This document shows positions 1 through 7,252 of a stretch of 64,000 nucleotides of DNA, in pieces; positions within the stretch are counted from its first letter, which is position 1; each line of letters starts with the position of its first letter. Source of the stretch: Streptomyces lacrimifluminis. Its GTDB lineage: Bacteria; Actinomycetota; Actinomycetes; Streptomycetales; Streptomycetaceae. The position numbers were made by a program, and so were the translations under genes. The stretch covers positions 62,001 through 126,000 of the forward strand of contig NZ_BMMU01000013.1 in NCBI RefSeq assembly GCF_014646095.1, read 5' to 3'. The notes under the pieces are model-generated. The model ran no database searches, was not told the origin of the DNA, and saw only the letters and a list, made by a program, of their open reading frames with translations.

Positions 1-1414
1 CGTCGTACGCCCCGAAGGCGTTGTCCCACGTCGAGGTGTCGGTGCCGCGCCCGTCGGTCGGCTCCACGATGCAGTGGATCGGCAGCTCGAAGGCGCGCGC
101 GAACTCGAAGTCGCGCTGGTCGCCCGCCGGTACGGCCATGATCGCGCCGGTGCCGTAGCCCATCAGGACGTAGTCGGCGACGAAGACGGGGATCCGCTCA
201 CCGTTGGCCGGGTTGGTCGCGTACGAGCCGGTGAAGACACCGGTCTTGTCCTTGGCCTCGGCCTGCCGCTCGACGTCCGACTTCGAGGCGGCCTGGGCAC
301 GGTAGGCGGCGACAGCCTCGCCGGGTGTGGCGTGGCCGCCCGTCCAGACGTCGTGGGTGCCCTCGGGCCAGGCGGCCGGGATCAGCTTCTCGACCAGCGG
401 GTGCTCGGGCGCCAGGACCATGTAGCTCGCGCCGAACAGGGTGTCCGGGCGGGTGGTGAAGACCGTGATCGCGTCACCGTCCACGGGGAAGTCGACGCGG
501 GCACCCTCGGAGCGGCCGATCCAGTTGCGCTGCTGCAGCTTGATGGCCTCGGGCCAGTCCAGCGCGTCCAGGTCGTTCAGCAGCCGGTCGGCGTAGGCGG
601 TGATGCGCATGTTCCACTGGCGCAGCTTGGCCTTGAAGACGGGGAAGTTGCCGCGCTCGGACCGGCCGTCCGCGGTGACCTCCTCGTTCGCCAGTACGGT
701 GCCCAGTCCCGGACACCAGTTGACGGGCGCCTCGGAGGCGTACGCCAGGCGGTACTCGCCCAGGACGTCGGCGCGCTCGGCGGCGGTCAGCTGGTTCCAC
801 GCGCGCGCGTGGTCACCCGGTACGGCGCGCTCGCCGCTCTCGAACTGGGCGATCAGGGCGGCGATCGGGCGGGCCTTGTCCGCCTCCTCGTCGTACCAGG
901 AGTTGAAGATCTGCAGGAAGATCCACTGGGTCCACTTGTAGTAGTCCGGGTCGATCGTCGCGAAGGACCGGCGCTTGTCGTGGCCCAGGCCCAGCCGGCG
1001 CAGCTGGACCTTCATGTTCTCGATGTTGGCCTCGGTGGACACCCGGGGATGCGTGCCGGTCTGCACCGCGTACTGCTCGGCGGGCAGGCCGAAGGCGTCG
1101 AAACCCAGGGTGTGCAGGACGTTGTGGCCGGTCATGCGCTGGAATCGGGCGGACACGTCGGTCGCGATGTAGCCCAGCGGATGGCCGACGTGCAGACCCG
1201 CACCGGAGGGGTACGGGAACATGTCCATGATGAACTTCTTGGGCTTGGCGACCAGCTCGGCGTCGCCCGCCAGATCGCCGCTCGGGTTGGGGGCGGCGTA
1301 CGTGCCCTCGGCGTCCCAGAAGTCCTGCCAGCGTGCCTCGATGTCGGCCGCCATGGCAGCCGTGTAGCGGTGCGGCGCTGCGACCTCGGCGGCAGCGGGG
1401 TTCGTCTCGCTCAT
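1..1414 (-). CDS. leuS: Leucyl-tRNA synthetase, N-terminal part (gene continues past the left edge)
   Basis: Charges tRNA-Leu with leucine in the cytoplasm. About 471 codons of the N-terminal half are present; the stop codon lies outside the window. The class I nucleotide-binding signature (HVGHP form of HIGH) is at residues 75-79, preceded by the typical FPYPSGAGL segment, and editing-domain sequence with a TTRPDTLFG motif follows. The ATG start at 1414 begins MSETNPAAAE and has a GAGGA ribosome site just upstream. The KMSKS part is not in the window. The gene is preceded by an apparent leucine attenuator (leader peptide 1529-1567, terminator 1460-1484). The identification is firm; only the 3' end is missing. 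Confidence 0.97.
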   Translation of the reverse strand, partial: MSETNPAAAEVAAPHRYTAAMAADIEARWQDFWDAEGTYAAPNPSGDLAGDAELVAKPKKFIMDMFPYPSGAGLHVGHPLGYIATDVSARFQRMTGHNVLHTLGFDAFGLPAEQYAVQTGTHPRVSTEANIENMKVQLRRLGLGHDKRRSFATIDPDYYKWTQWIFLQIFNSWYDEEADKARPIAALIAQFESGERAVPGDHARAWNQLTAAERADVLGEYRLAYASEAPVNWCPGLGTVLANEEVTADGRSERGNFPVFKAKLRQWNMRITAYADRLLNDLDALDWPEAIKLQQRNWIGRSEGARVDFPVDGDAITVFTTRPDTLFGASYMVLAPEHPLVEKLIPAAWPEGTHDVWTGGHATPGEAVAAYRAQAASKSDVERQAEAKDKTGVFTGSYATNPANGERIPVFVADYVLMGYGTGAIMAVPAGDQRDFEFARAFELPIHCIVEPTDGRGTDTSTWDNAFGAYD

Positions 1415-1459
1415 GGTCCTCAAAGCTCCATCGATCGTCTCTGCCAGCGGCTGGAAATG

Positions 1460-1484
1460 AAAAATCCCCTCGCACAGGAGGGGA
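1460..1484 (-). terminator. Attenuator terminator in the leuS leader
   Basis: Read on the minus strand, a 6-bp stem CCCCTC/GAGGGG (1483-1478 with 1471-1466) with a 6-nt loop is followed by ATTTTTC, an intrinsic terminator with a real U-tract, which is rare in this GC-rich DNA. It lies between the leader peptide and the leuS start, where an attenuator terminator belongs. The upstream half can probably pair alternatively with GC-rich leader sequence around 1485-1525; that pairing was not computed. Confidence 0.75.
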
Positions 1485-1528
1485 CGCCGCGCCGATGCCG
1501 ACCACGATTCGTCAGCGGTCGGGACTGA

Positions 1529-1567
1529 TCAGCGCGGCTCGCTAAGCAGAAGGCGTACGGCACGCAT
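1529..1567 (-). CDS. leuS leader peptide with a run of three Leu codons
   Basis: A 12-residue frame, MRAVRLLLSEPR, lies in the leuS 5' leader and contains three consecutive leucine codons CTT-CTG-CTT; CTT is rare in Streptomyces. Stalling on these codons when charged tRNA-Leu is scarce would prevent formation of the downstream terminator and let transcription enter leuS. The frame ends in TGA at 1531-1529, about 45 bp before the terminator stem. No Shine-Dalgarno sequence precedes it; a TACCCT box ends 6 nt before the ATG, so it may be translated from a leaderless end. Attenuators of this type are known for amino-acid genes in Actinobacteria; the assignment here is by inspection. Confidence 0.72.
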   Translation of the reverse strand: MRAVRLLLSEPR

Positions 1568-1573
1568 GGCGTC

Positions 1574-1579
1574 AGGGTA
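1574..1579 (-). promoter_or_regulatory. Candidate -10 box for the leuS leader transcript
   Basis: TACCCT on the minus strand is separated by exactly 6 nt from the ATG of the leader peptide, so transcription would begin at or next to that ATG. No good -35 hexamer is visible. The same geometry occurs before several other genes in the window. Confidence 0.4.
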
Positions 1580-1615
1580 CCGCAGCCGTCGAGCGCGCCG
1601 CGACGGAGTTCCCTG

Positions 1616-1640
1616 GCGCGTGGCACCGGGTGCCACGCGC
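1616..1640. repeat. Perfect 12+1+12 bp inverted repeat upstream of leuS
   Basis: Arms GCGCGTGGCACC (1616-1627) and GGTGCCACGCGC (1629-1640) flank a single G. The central loop is too short for an efficient terminator, so an operator for a dimeric regulator is a possible role. It lies 49-73 bp upstream of the leader-peptide ATG, in the 325-bp divergent gap between leuS and the redox genes. Confidence 0.5.
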
Positions 1641-1726
1641 ATGAAGTGTTCCCCGAGTCCCCACAGGACCCCCACACACCGCCCCGGGCCTCCGGGCGGA
1701 AACGTGAATCACCACACAGCAAAACC

Positions 1727-1739
1727 TGAACCAGGTTCA
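1727..1739. repeat. 13-bp palindrome in the divergent intergenic region
   Basis: TGAACCAGGTTCA is a perfect inverted repeat with a central A. It lies in a locally AT-rich stretch about 155 bp upstream of the plus-strand redox operon and could be an operator. Apart from this and the 1616-1640 repeat, the gap 1568-1892 shows no gene. Confidence 0.35.
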
Positions 1740-1892
1740 AAAATTACTTCGCGTAACAACCTCTATGGGACATCACAACGACCTCACAGCCCTTTGGTAA
1801 CAGCGCAATAACTCAAACCTCGTACTCCTCGGTATGTCTCGACTTAGAGTTCGACGCGGGACCGCCTTCCCGAACCGCTCGGAGTTGCCCCC

Positions 1893-3185
1893 ATGAACCC
1901 TCGTAGTAACAGTTCGCTTCCCAGGACGGGCCGTTCGGCCTACGGCATGGCGACCGCTGCCATGCTGCTGCTCATACCCGTGGTCGTGCTGGTCGGAGGT
2001 GACTCGGTCCAGGACTTCCTCAACTTCGGCGCCGGCGTGCTGTCACTGGTCGCTCTCACCTGCTCGGTGATCTGGGGTCTGGTCGCGACCGACCGGGTCT
2101 TCCTGAACACCCGTCAGCGGTTGCTCGCACAGGCCGTGCACCGGACGACCGCCGTCTCCTCGGTCGCCTTCCTGCTGATGCACGTCTCGGTCAAGCTGGC
2201 GCTCGACCACGCCACACTGATCACCGCGCTGATCCCCTTTAGCCTCGGCCTCACCGGCACCGCCGGTCTCATCGGCATGGGCTCCATGGCCGGCCTGCTC
2301 ATGATCTTCACGGCCGTCACCGGCGCGCTGCGCAGCCAGTTCGCCTCCCCGGCACCGGTCGCGGCACGCTGGCGCGCGATGCACATGCTGGCCTACCCGG
2401 CCTGGTGCTTCGCCCTGGTCCACGGCCTGTACGCGGGACGCGAGGCGAAGCCGGTCTTCACGATCCTGTACAGCCTGTCCCTGGTCGCGGTCATCGCGGC
2501 CCTGGCACTGCGCTCGGCGCCCCGCCCGTTCAAGCGCAAGGTGGCCGCCCAGATCATGGCGATCCTGGGGTCCCAGGAGCGGCCCGGCCGCGAGGGCCTG
2601 GACGCGAGCCGGGCACGGCTCGGGGAGTCCGCCCTGCCGGGCTACGAGAACCAGTCCGCCGGCAGGCCCGCGCGCGGGGACTCGGGGGTGCCCTCGCCGC
2701 GCAGCGCGCCCTCCGCTTCGCCGCTCTACGACACTCCGGCCAGCCGCGCCATGACTCCCGAACCCGCGCAGGACGGGTTCGCGGCGGCCTACCGCGCCGT
2801 CACGCCCCCGCAGGACTCGTACATGGACCAGACCGCGCGCATGGACATCCAGGCCACCGAGGCGATGCCGCGGATGGACGGCAGCACGTCGGGCAGTTGG
2901 CCGATCCCGTCCCCGCCGCCCGTGGGCGAGGCCCCCGTGTCGGCGTACGACCCCATGGCCGACACCGGATACAACATCCCGGCCTATGGCAATCCGGGCA
3001 CTGCGGCGTATGGCACGAGTGATGTGTACAACACCGGTGAGTCGAATGCCGCCTATGGCACGTACAACGCGAACGACACGTACAACAGCGGTCCCGCCAC
3101 TGATACAAACCCCGGTGCTTCCTTCGACTTCGACGCACCGGGTTCGGGCGAACCTTGGAACGCGCCTTCCGGAGGCTTTAAGTGA
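1893..3185 (+). CDS. Cytochrome b / ferric-reductase-like membrane protein with Tyr/Asn/Gly-rich tail
   Basis: The 430-residue protein has an N-terminal membrane domain of about six helices (roughly residues 19-36, 43-65, 84-103, 109-145, 163-182, 190-208) and a long low-complexity cytoplasmic tail. Histidines at 97 and 106 and at 164 and 177, placed in two helical regions, could bind heme as in ferric reductase-like transmembrane proteins. Residues after about 220 are rich in Pro, Ser and Ala, and the last 80 contain repeated AYG/YN motifs. The ATG is preceded by CGGAG. Its stop overlaps the start of the NuoF-like gene, implying translational coupling and joint electron transfer. The electron acceptor is unknown. 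Confidence 0.7.
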   Translation: MNPRSNSSLPRTGRSAYGMATAAMLLLIPVVVLVGGDSVQDFLNFGAGVLSLVALTCSVIWGLVATDRVFLNTRQRLLAQAVHRTTAVSSVAFLLMHVSVKLALDHATLITALIPFSLGLTGTAGLIGMGSMAGLLMIFTAVTGALRSQFASPAPVAARWRAMHMLAYPAWCFALVHGLYAGREAKPVFTILYSLSLVAVIAALALRSAPRPFKRKVAAQIMAILGSQERPGREGLDASRARLGESALPGYENQSAGRPARGDSGVPSPRSAPSASPLYDTPASRAMTPEPAQDGFAAAYRAVTPPQDSYMDQTARMDIQATEAMPRMDGSTSGSWPIPSPPPVGEAPVSAYDPMADTGYNIPAYGNPGTAAYGTSDVYNTGESNAAYGTYNANDTYNSGPATDTNPGASFDFDAPGSGEPWNAPSGGFK

Positions 3186-4801
3186 ACGAGGCTCTGCCCG
3201 ACGTCCCCGAAGTCCGCGTGGTCGGACTTCCCCAGCTCACGTCGGGTTTCGACCTTGTCGAACGACTGGATCTGCCCATGCACCTCAAGGTGCACGGGCC
3301 GCTCGAACCGATGGGCGGCGAGCAGCTCGCGCAGCTCTCCGAACGTATTTCCCTGAAGGGCCGCGGCGGCGCGGGCTTCCCTTTCCACAAGAAACTGCGG
3401 TCGGTCGCCGAGACGGCGATCCGCCGCGGTGTGCGGCCGGTCGTCGTCGTCAACGCGAGCGAGGACGAGCCGGCCTGCCGCAAGGACACAGTGCTGGTCA
3501 ACCGTGCCCCGCACCTGATCCTGGACGGCGCCCTGCTGTGCGCGGAGGCCATGGGCGCCCGCACCCTCGTCATCGGGGTGACACGTGAATCCACCCAGCG
3601 TTCCATGGAGGCCGCGCTCGCCGAGCGCGGCCTCAACAACGGCCGCCGATCGGCCCTCCGCGCGCGTGTGCAGCGCAATCCGATCCGGATGGTCACCGGC
3701 GCCGCCGCCTCGCTGATCCGCTCCATCGACGGCGGCCCGGCGATCCCGCCCGGCCGCAAGATCAGCGCCTCGCAGAGCGGCGTCGGCGGCGCACCCACCC
3801 TGCTGTCCAACGCCGAGACCTACGCCCAGCTGGCGATCGCCGCCCGCATCGGGGCCGAGCGTTACTGCAACACCGGCCTGTACGACGAGCCGGGCACCGT
3901 CATGCTCACGGTCTCCGGCGCGGTCGCCCGCCCCATGGTGATCGAGGTGCCGACAGGTGTGCCCCTGCGGTACGTCCTCCAGCTCGCCGGCGCCCCGCCG
4001 GTTCCGCAGGGTGTGCTGACCGGCGGCTACCACGGCAAGTGGATCGACTCGGCAACGGTCAACGAGGCGATCGTCTCGCGCAACTCCCTGGACGCGGTGG
4101 GCGGCGCGCTCGGCGCCGGCGCGATCCTGCCGATCAGCCAGGACACCTGCCCGCTGGGCGAGTCGCTGCGCGTGGCCCAGTGGCTGGCCGAGGAGAGCGC
4201 CGGCCAGTGCGGCCCCTGCTACCTCGGTCTGCCCGCCGCGGCGCGCGGTATGGCGGACATCCTCAACGGCGGTGGCCCGGCCGCCCTGGAGGCCGTCAAG
4301 CAGGTCGCCAAGTCCGTGAAACGGCGCGGTGCGTGCTCGCACCCGGACGGCTCGGCGATGTTCCTGGAATCGACCATCAAGGCGTTCACGGACGACCTCG
4401 CCGCCCATGTCCTCGGAAACGGCTGCGGAAGGCCCGTGGAAGGCGTTCTGCCGCTCTTCGAGGGCGGTCAGCTGCCCTCGGGCCTCCCGGGCGGTCAGTC
4501 GGAGGAGGAGAGCGGCCCCAGCCGCCAGAAGATCTACGTCGACTGGACCCTCTGCCGCGGTCACGGCCTGTGCGCCGACATCCTCCCGGAGGTCTTCGAG
4601 CTCGGCGCCGACGGCTTCCCGACCGTCGCACAGGCCAAGGTGCCCCGCTACGCGGAGGCGAAGGCGCTGCGCGCGGTGCGCCGCTGCCCGGCGCTCGCCC
4701 TGCGCCTGGAAGAGGACACCAGGACCTCGGCCCCCGACCGCCTGCCGGTCCTGTCCCAGCGCGGCGGCCGGGGCCGACGCGCTCTGGGCAGCGGTCGCTG
4801 A
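3182..4801 (+). CDS. NuoF-like flavoprotein fused to a C-terminal ferredoxin
   Basis: The 539-residue protein resembles the 51-kDa NADH-binding subunit of complex I. A Gly-rich FMN/NADH loop (GRGGAGFP, about 60-67) and the ASEDEPA-type segment are present, followed by an SLBB-like region. The Fe-S region near residue 339 reads SAGQCGPC, so the first Cys of the usual CxxCxxC is Ala; a later Cys in GACSHPDG is kept. From about residue 452 a small ferredoxin follows, with CRGHGLC and a distal RRCP motif, typical of 3Fe-4S or 4Fe-4S actinobacterial ferredoxins. The GTG start overlaps the upstream TGA (GTGA) and follows GGAGG. Probable role: pass electrons from NAD(P)H to the membrane cytochrome. 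Confidence 0.78.
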   Translation: MNEALPDVPEVRVVGLPQLTSGFDLVERLDLPMHLKVHGPLEPMGGEQLAQLSERISLKGRGGAGFPFHKKLRSVAETAIRRGVRPVVVVNASEDEPACRKDTVLVNRAPHLILDGALLCAEAMGARTLVIGVTRESTQRSMEAALAERGLNNGRRSALRARVQRNPIRMVTGAAASLIRSIDGGPAIPPGRKISASQSGVGGAPTLLSNAETYAQLAIAARIGAERYCNTGLYDEPGTVMLTVSGAVARPMVIEVPTGVPLRYVLQLAGAPPVPQGVLTGGYHGKWIDSATVNEAIVSRNSLDAVGGALGAGAILPISQDTCPLGESLRVAQWLAEESAGQCGPCYLGLPAAARGMADILNGGGPAALEAVKQVAKSVKRRGACSHPDGSAMFLESTIKAFTDDLAAHVLGNGCGRPVEGVLPLFEGGQLPSGLPGGQSEEESGPSRQKIYVDWTLCRGHGLCADILPEVFELGADGFPTVAQAKVPRYAEAKALRAVRRCPALALRLEEDTRTSAPDRLPVLSQRGGRGRRALGSGR

Positions 4802-4819
4802 GACACGCGACAAGCAACC

Positions 4820-4856
4820 ACGGCGGGCCACCCCGATCGATCGGATGGCCCGCCGT
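4820..4856 (+). terminator. Terminator after the redox operon
   Basis: An 11-bp stem ACGGCGGGCCA/TGGCCCGCCGT with a 15-nt loop begins 19 bp after the NuoF-like stop codon. Confidence 0.7.
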
Positions 4857-4901
4857 CCGCGTTCCCCGTACGTGTCCTGTACGTGTTCCCATGCACAACG
4901 C

Positions 4902-4938
4902 CGAAGGCGGGCCATCCTGTTCGGATGACCCGCCTTCG
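4902..4938 (-). terminator. Terminator downstream of the first tRNA-Ala
   Basis: A 16-position stem (one C-A mismatch) with a 5-nt loop lies 7 bp beyond the 3' end of the tRNA. The two convergent transcription units thus each have a hairpin. Confidence 0.65.
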
Positions 4939-4945
4939 ATTTCTG

Positions 4946-5018
4946 TGGAGCTAAGGAGAATTGAACTCCTGACCTCCTGCATGCCATGCAGGCGCTCTAC
5001 CAACTGAGCTATAGCCCC
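4946..5018 (-). tRNA. tRNA-Ala(GGC), first copy
   Basis: 73 nt fold as a cloverleaf: acceptor GGGGCTA/TAGCTCC, anticodon stem CCTGC/GCAGG with loop ATGGCAT, giving anticodon GGC. The 3' CCA is not encoded. The sequence is identical to the copy at 5818-5890. Confidence 0.95.
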
Positions 5019-5054
5019 TCGCGTTCCGCCGGGTTTCCCTGGCGGGCGACGCCA

Positions 5055-5083
5055 ACATTACCGGTCCCCCGGTGCAGCACCAA
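5055..5083 (-). promoter_or_regulatory. Candidate promoter of the first tRNA-Ala
   Basis: On the minus strand TTGGTG and TAATGT are separated by 17 bp, a vegetative sigma-type arrangement ending about 36 bp before the mature tRNA 5' end. Confidence 0.5.
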
Positions 5084-5117
5084 ATCGTTTCCGTCCGGCC
5101 CGGCGGGGGTACCGGGG

Positions 5118-5351
5118 TCAGGCCGTGACGAACGAGTAGAACCGCTTGAGAGTGCAGTGCTCCTCAAGGAGTCGGCCGTAGATCGGCTCGCCCTCCAGCT
5201 CACGGTAGGTCTCGATCGGGTCGCCTTTTATGATCAGCGCCCGCGCGCATTCCTCGCACCAGTACTGGTAGTCGTGGTTCACGGGCTCCATGTCACGGAC
5301 GATGGGCGTACCACTGCCGCACCAGTCGCATTTCCTCCTGTGTGCACCCAT
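5118..5351 (-). CDS. Small zinc-binding hypothetical protein
   Basis: A 77-residue protein with CDWCGSG near the N-terminus and WCEEC about 20 residues later, a four-Cys arrangement that should bind zinc. The rest (DPIETYRELEGEPIYGRLLE) looks like a compact globular fold. It starts 3 nt after the stop of the 57-residue zinc-ribbon gene, and its GGAG ribosome site lies inside that gene, so the two form a coupled pair. The function is not recognised. It lies between two tRNA-Ala genes on the same strand. Confidence 0.75.
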   Translation of the reverse strand: MGAHRRKCDWCGSGTPIVRDMEPVNHDYQYWCEECARALIIKGDPIETYRELEGEPIYGRLLEEHCTLKRFYSFVTA

Positions 5352-5354
5352 CGA

Positions 5355-5528
5355 TCAGCTCCAGCTGTGGCCGCAGGCCGTACACACGTAGGAAACGCCA
5401 CCGTTGTCACCGAGCACCTGGGCGACATGGCCGGAACCGCAGGAAGGACAGCTGAGACGGGTTCTCCTGCCTCGTATGACTGCCGCTTCAGGGGGGTGAC
5501 CGACCTCCCTGAGGATGCTCGCAGGCAT
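5355..5528 (-). CDS. 57-residue zinc-ribbon protein
   Basis: A short frame starts at ATG 5528 with GGGAG upstream and encodes about 57 residues. It contains CPSCGSGH and, 18 residues later, CTACGHSW, a classical zinc-ribbon arrangement of two CxxC knuckles, preceded by a basic RGRRTR segment. The stop is followed 3 nt later by the next small zinc-binding gene, indicating a two-gene operon. It could bind nucleic acid or a protein partner; no specific function can be assigned. Its length makes it easy to miss, but coding bias, ribosome site and motif all support it. Confidence 0.7.
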   Translation of the reverse strand: MPASILREVGHPPEAAVIRGRRTRLSCPSCGSGHVAQVLGDNGGVSYVCTACGHSWS

Positions 5529-5760
5529 CGCAACTCCCTCCCGTCGGGCCGCGCCCCCTTCCGGCCGTTTGATTCTGCCACGGACGGACCAATACGGTCA
5601 GCGACGCCTTCGTACCAGTCCGGACACGGCACCCACCGCAGCCGTCGCGGCCAGCGCAAACATGCATACAAGAAGAGCTTCCGCAGAGGTATACGCCTCC
5701 GAGGCCCCAAGTGACTCAAGCCGGTCCAGGAAGAGTCTGCCGGAGTTGGCGGGCGAACGG

Positions 5761-5797
5761 CGAGAGTCCCGCTCCCCCGAGGGGAGCGGGACTCTCG
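5761..5797 (-). terminator. Strong terminator downstream of the second tRNA-Ala
   Basis: A perfect 17-bp stem (CGAGAGTCCCGCTCCCC with its complement) and a 3-nt loop lie 20 bp beyond the tRNA 3' end. The remaining gap 5529-5760 shows no convincing gene. Confidence 0.8.
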
Positions 5798-5817
5798 TCA
5801 CACGATGTCTTGATCTG

Positions 5818-5890
5818 TGGAGCTAAGGAGAATTGAACTCCTGACCTCCTGCATGCCATGCAGGCGCTCTACCAACTGAGCTATAGCCCC
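5818..5890 (-). tRNA. tRNA-Ala(GGC), second copy
   Basis: The 73-nt sequence is identical to that at 4946-5018 with the same anticodon GGC. Identity extends a few bases on each side (tctg at the 3' side, tcgcgttccgcc at the 5' side), indicating local duplication or gene conversion. Confidence 0.95.
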
Positions 5891-5927
5891 TCGCGTTCCG
5901 CCCGGAACCGCGGGGCGAACAAGAAGA

Positions 5928-5957
5928 ACTTTAGCCTGTGACCAGCCGGAAAGTGAA
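5928..5957 (-). promoter_or_regulatory. Candidate promoter of the second tRNA-Ala
   Basis: Minus-strand TTCACT and TAAAGT are 18 bp apart, ending about 37 bp before the tRNA 5' end, similar in placement to the promoter of the first copy but different in sequence. Confidence 0.4.
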
Positions 5958-5997
5958 ATCCGGGTCCCGGTCCCTCACGGGGTGCGGGGAGGGGTGG

Positions 5998-6672
5998 TCA
6001 GTCGTCGTCACCGAGGACCGGTTCGGGCAGTGTGCCGGCGTTGTGCTCCAGGAGACGCCAGCCACGGGCGCCCTCACCGAGGACGGACCAGCAGCAGTTG
6101 GAGAGACCGCCGAGGCTCTCCCAGTGGCGGGACTCCAGGCCGAGCAGGCGCCCGATGGTGGTCCGGATGGTGCCGCCGTGGCTGACCACCACGAGGGTGC
6201 CGTCCTCGGGGATCTTCTCGGCGTGCCGCAGCACCACCGGGGCGGCGCGGTCGGCGACTTCGGTCTCCAGTTCGCCGCCGCCGCGGCGGATCGGCTCACC
6301 GCGCTTCCACGCGGCGTACTCGTCGCCGTGGCGGGCGATGATCTCGTCGTGCGTCAGCCCCTGCCAGACGCCCGCGTACGTCTCGCGCAGGCCCTCGTCG
6401 TGCGTCACCGTGAGGCCGGTGAGCTCGGCGAGTTCGCGTGCGGTGTGCGCCGCGCGCTGGAGGTCCGAGGCGACGATCGCGTCGGGCTTCAGGGAGGCGA
6501 GCAGCCGGGCGGCGCGGCGGGCCTGGCCGACGCCGGTCTCGGTGAGCTCCACGTCCGTGGTGCCCTGGAAGCGCCGCTCCACGTTCCACGCCGTCTGGCC
6601 GTGGCGCCACAGGATGAGGCGACGGCCCGGGCCCGGCTTGCGGCGGGCCCCGGCGGGCGCGGGGGCGGTCAC
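5998..6672 (-). CDS. Histidine phosphatase family protein (phosphoglycerate-mutase-like)
   Basis: A 224-residue member of the histidine phosphatase superfamily. The catalytic RHG motif is in LILWRHGQTAWN near residue 20, and the second active-site histidine is in VVVSHGGTIR near residue 165. Such proteins dephosphorylate small phosphometabolites; the substrate cannot be told from sequence. The GTG start overlaps the rsfS stop (GTGA), so it is translated with rsfS, as is common in actinobacterial nadD-rsfS clusters. This neighbourhood suggests a housekeeping role. Annotation as phosphoglycerate mutase would be over-specific. Confidence 0.88.
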   Translation of the reverse strand: MTAPAPAGARRKPGPGRRLILWRHGQTAWNVERRFQGTTDVELTETGVGQARRAARLLASLKPDAIVASDLQRAAHTARELAELTGLTVTHDEGLRETYAGVWQGLTHDEIIARHGDEYAAWKRGEPIRRGGGELETEVADRAAPVVLRHAEKIPEDGTLVVVSHGGTIRTTIGRLLGLESRHWESLGGLSNCCWSVLGEGARGWRLLEHNAGTLPEPVLGDDD

Positions 6673-7112
6673 CGCAGGCCTTCGAAGTCGGCGGTGTCCT
6701 CCTCGGCCCGAAGCTTGGCGTGCTCGGCGGCCTTGCCGCGGGTGGCCTTGGCGTCGGCGGGCAGCTCCAGCTCGGGGCAGTCCTTCCAGAGCCGCTCCAG
6801 GGCGTAGAAGACGCGCTCCTCGCTGTGCTGGACGTGGACGACGATGTCGACGTAGTCCAGGAGCACCCAGCGGGCCTCGCGGTCGCCCTCGCGGCGGACC
6901 GGCTTGGTGCCGAGCTCCTTGCTGAGCCGCTCCTCGATCTCGTCGACGATCGACTTGACCTGGCGGTCGTTGGGTGCGGAGGCCAGCAGGAAGGCGTCCG
7001 TGATCGACAGCACGTCGCTGACGTCGTAGGCGATGATGTCGTGCGCGAGCTTGTCGGCAGCCGCCTGAGCGGCGGCGGAGATGAGCTCGATGGAACGGTC
7101 AGTGGCGGTCAC
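6669..7112 (-). CDS. rsfS: Ribosomal silencing factor RsfS (Iojap/DUF143)
   Basis: A 147-residue protein of the Iojap family, which binds ribosomal protein L14 on the 50S subunit and blocks subunit joining during starvation. Family hallmarks visible are the central LSITDAFLLASAPNDRQV segment and WVLLDYVDIVVHVQ followed by RVFYALERLW. The C-terminal tail of about 30 charged residues is longer than in E. coli. The start is taken as GTG at 7112. It sits downstream of nadD, the usual arrangement, but a membrane LCP-like gene and a hairpin lie between them, so it may have its own promoter. Confidence 0.93.
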   Translation of the reverse strand: MTATDRSIELISAAAQAAADKLAHDIIAYDVSDVLSITDAFLLASAPNDRQVKSIVDEIEERLSKELGTKPVRREGDREARWVLLDYVDIVVHVQHSEERVFYALERLWKDCPELELPADAKATRGKAAEHAKLRAEEDTADFEGLR

Positions 7113-7201
7113 TACAAGGCTTTCGGTCGGCGGTCGGGAACCCGTGCGGGTTACCCAAGGGTCTCACGGACCACCGACACCACCCCACGTCATTACCGGA
7201 T

Positions 7202-7237
7202 CACACCCCGGGGCACCCGCTCCGGGCCCGGGGTGTG
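7202..7237 (-). terminator. Terminator after the LCP-like gene
   Basis: An 11-bp stem CACACCCCGGG/CCCGGGGTGTG with a 14-nt loop begins 15 bp after the stop codon at 7253. Confidence 0.65.
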
Positions 7238-7252
7238 CGCTCCGTCGTGCCT

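Noticed and set aside
5598..5801. A minus-strand frame of 67 codons ending in a hydrophobic stretch and RRRR
   Set aside because: It starts inside the tRNA terminator hairpin and has no ribosome site; the hydrophobic end may be chance. Possible but not supported.
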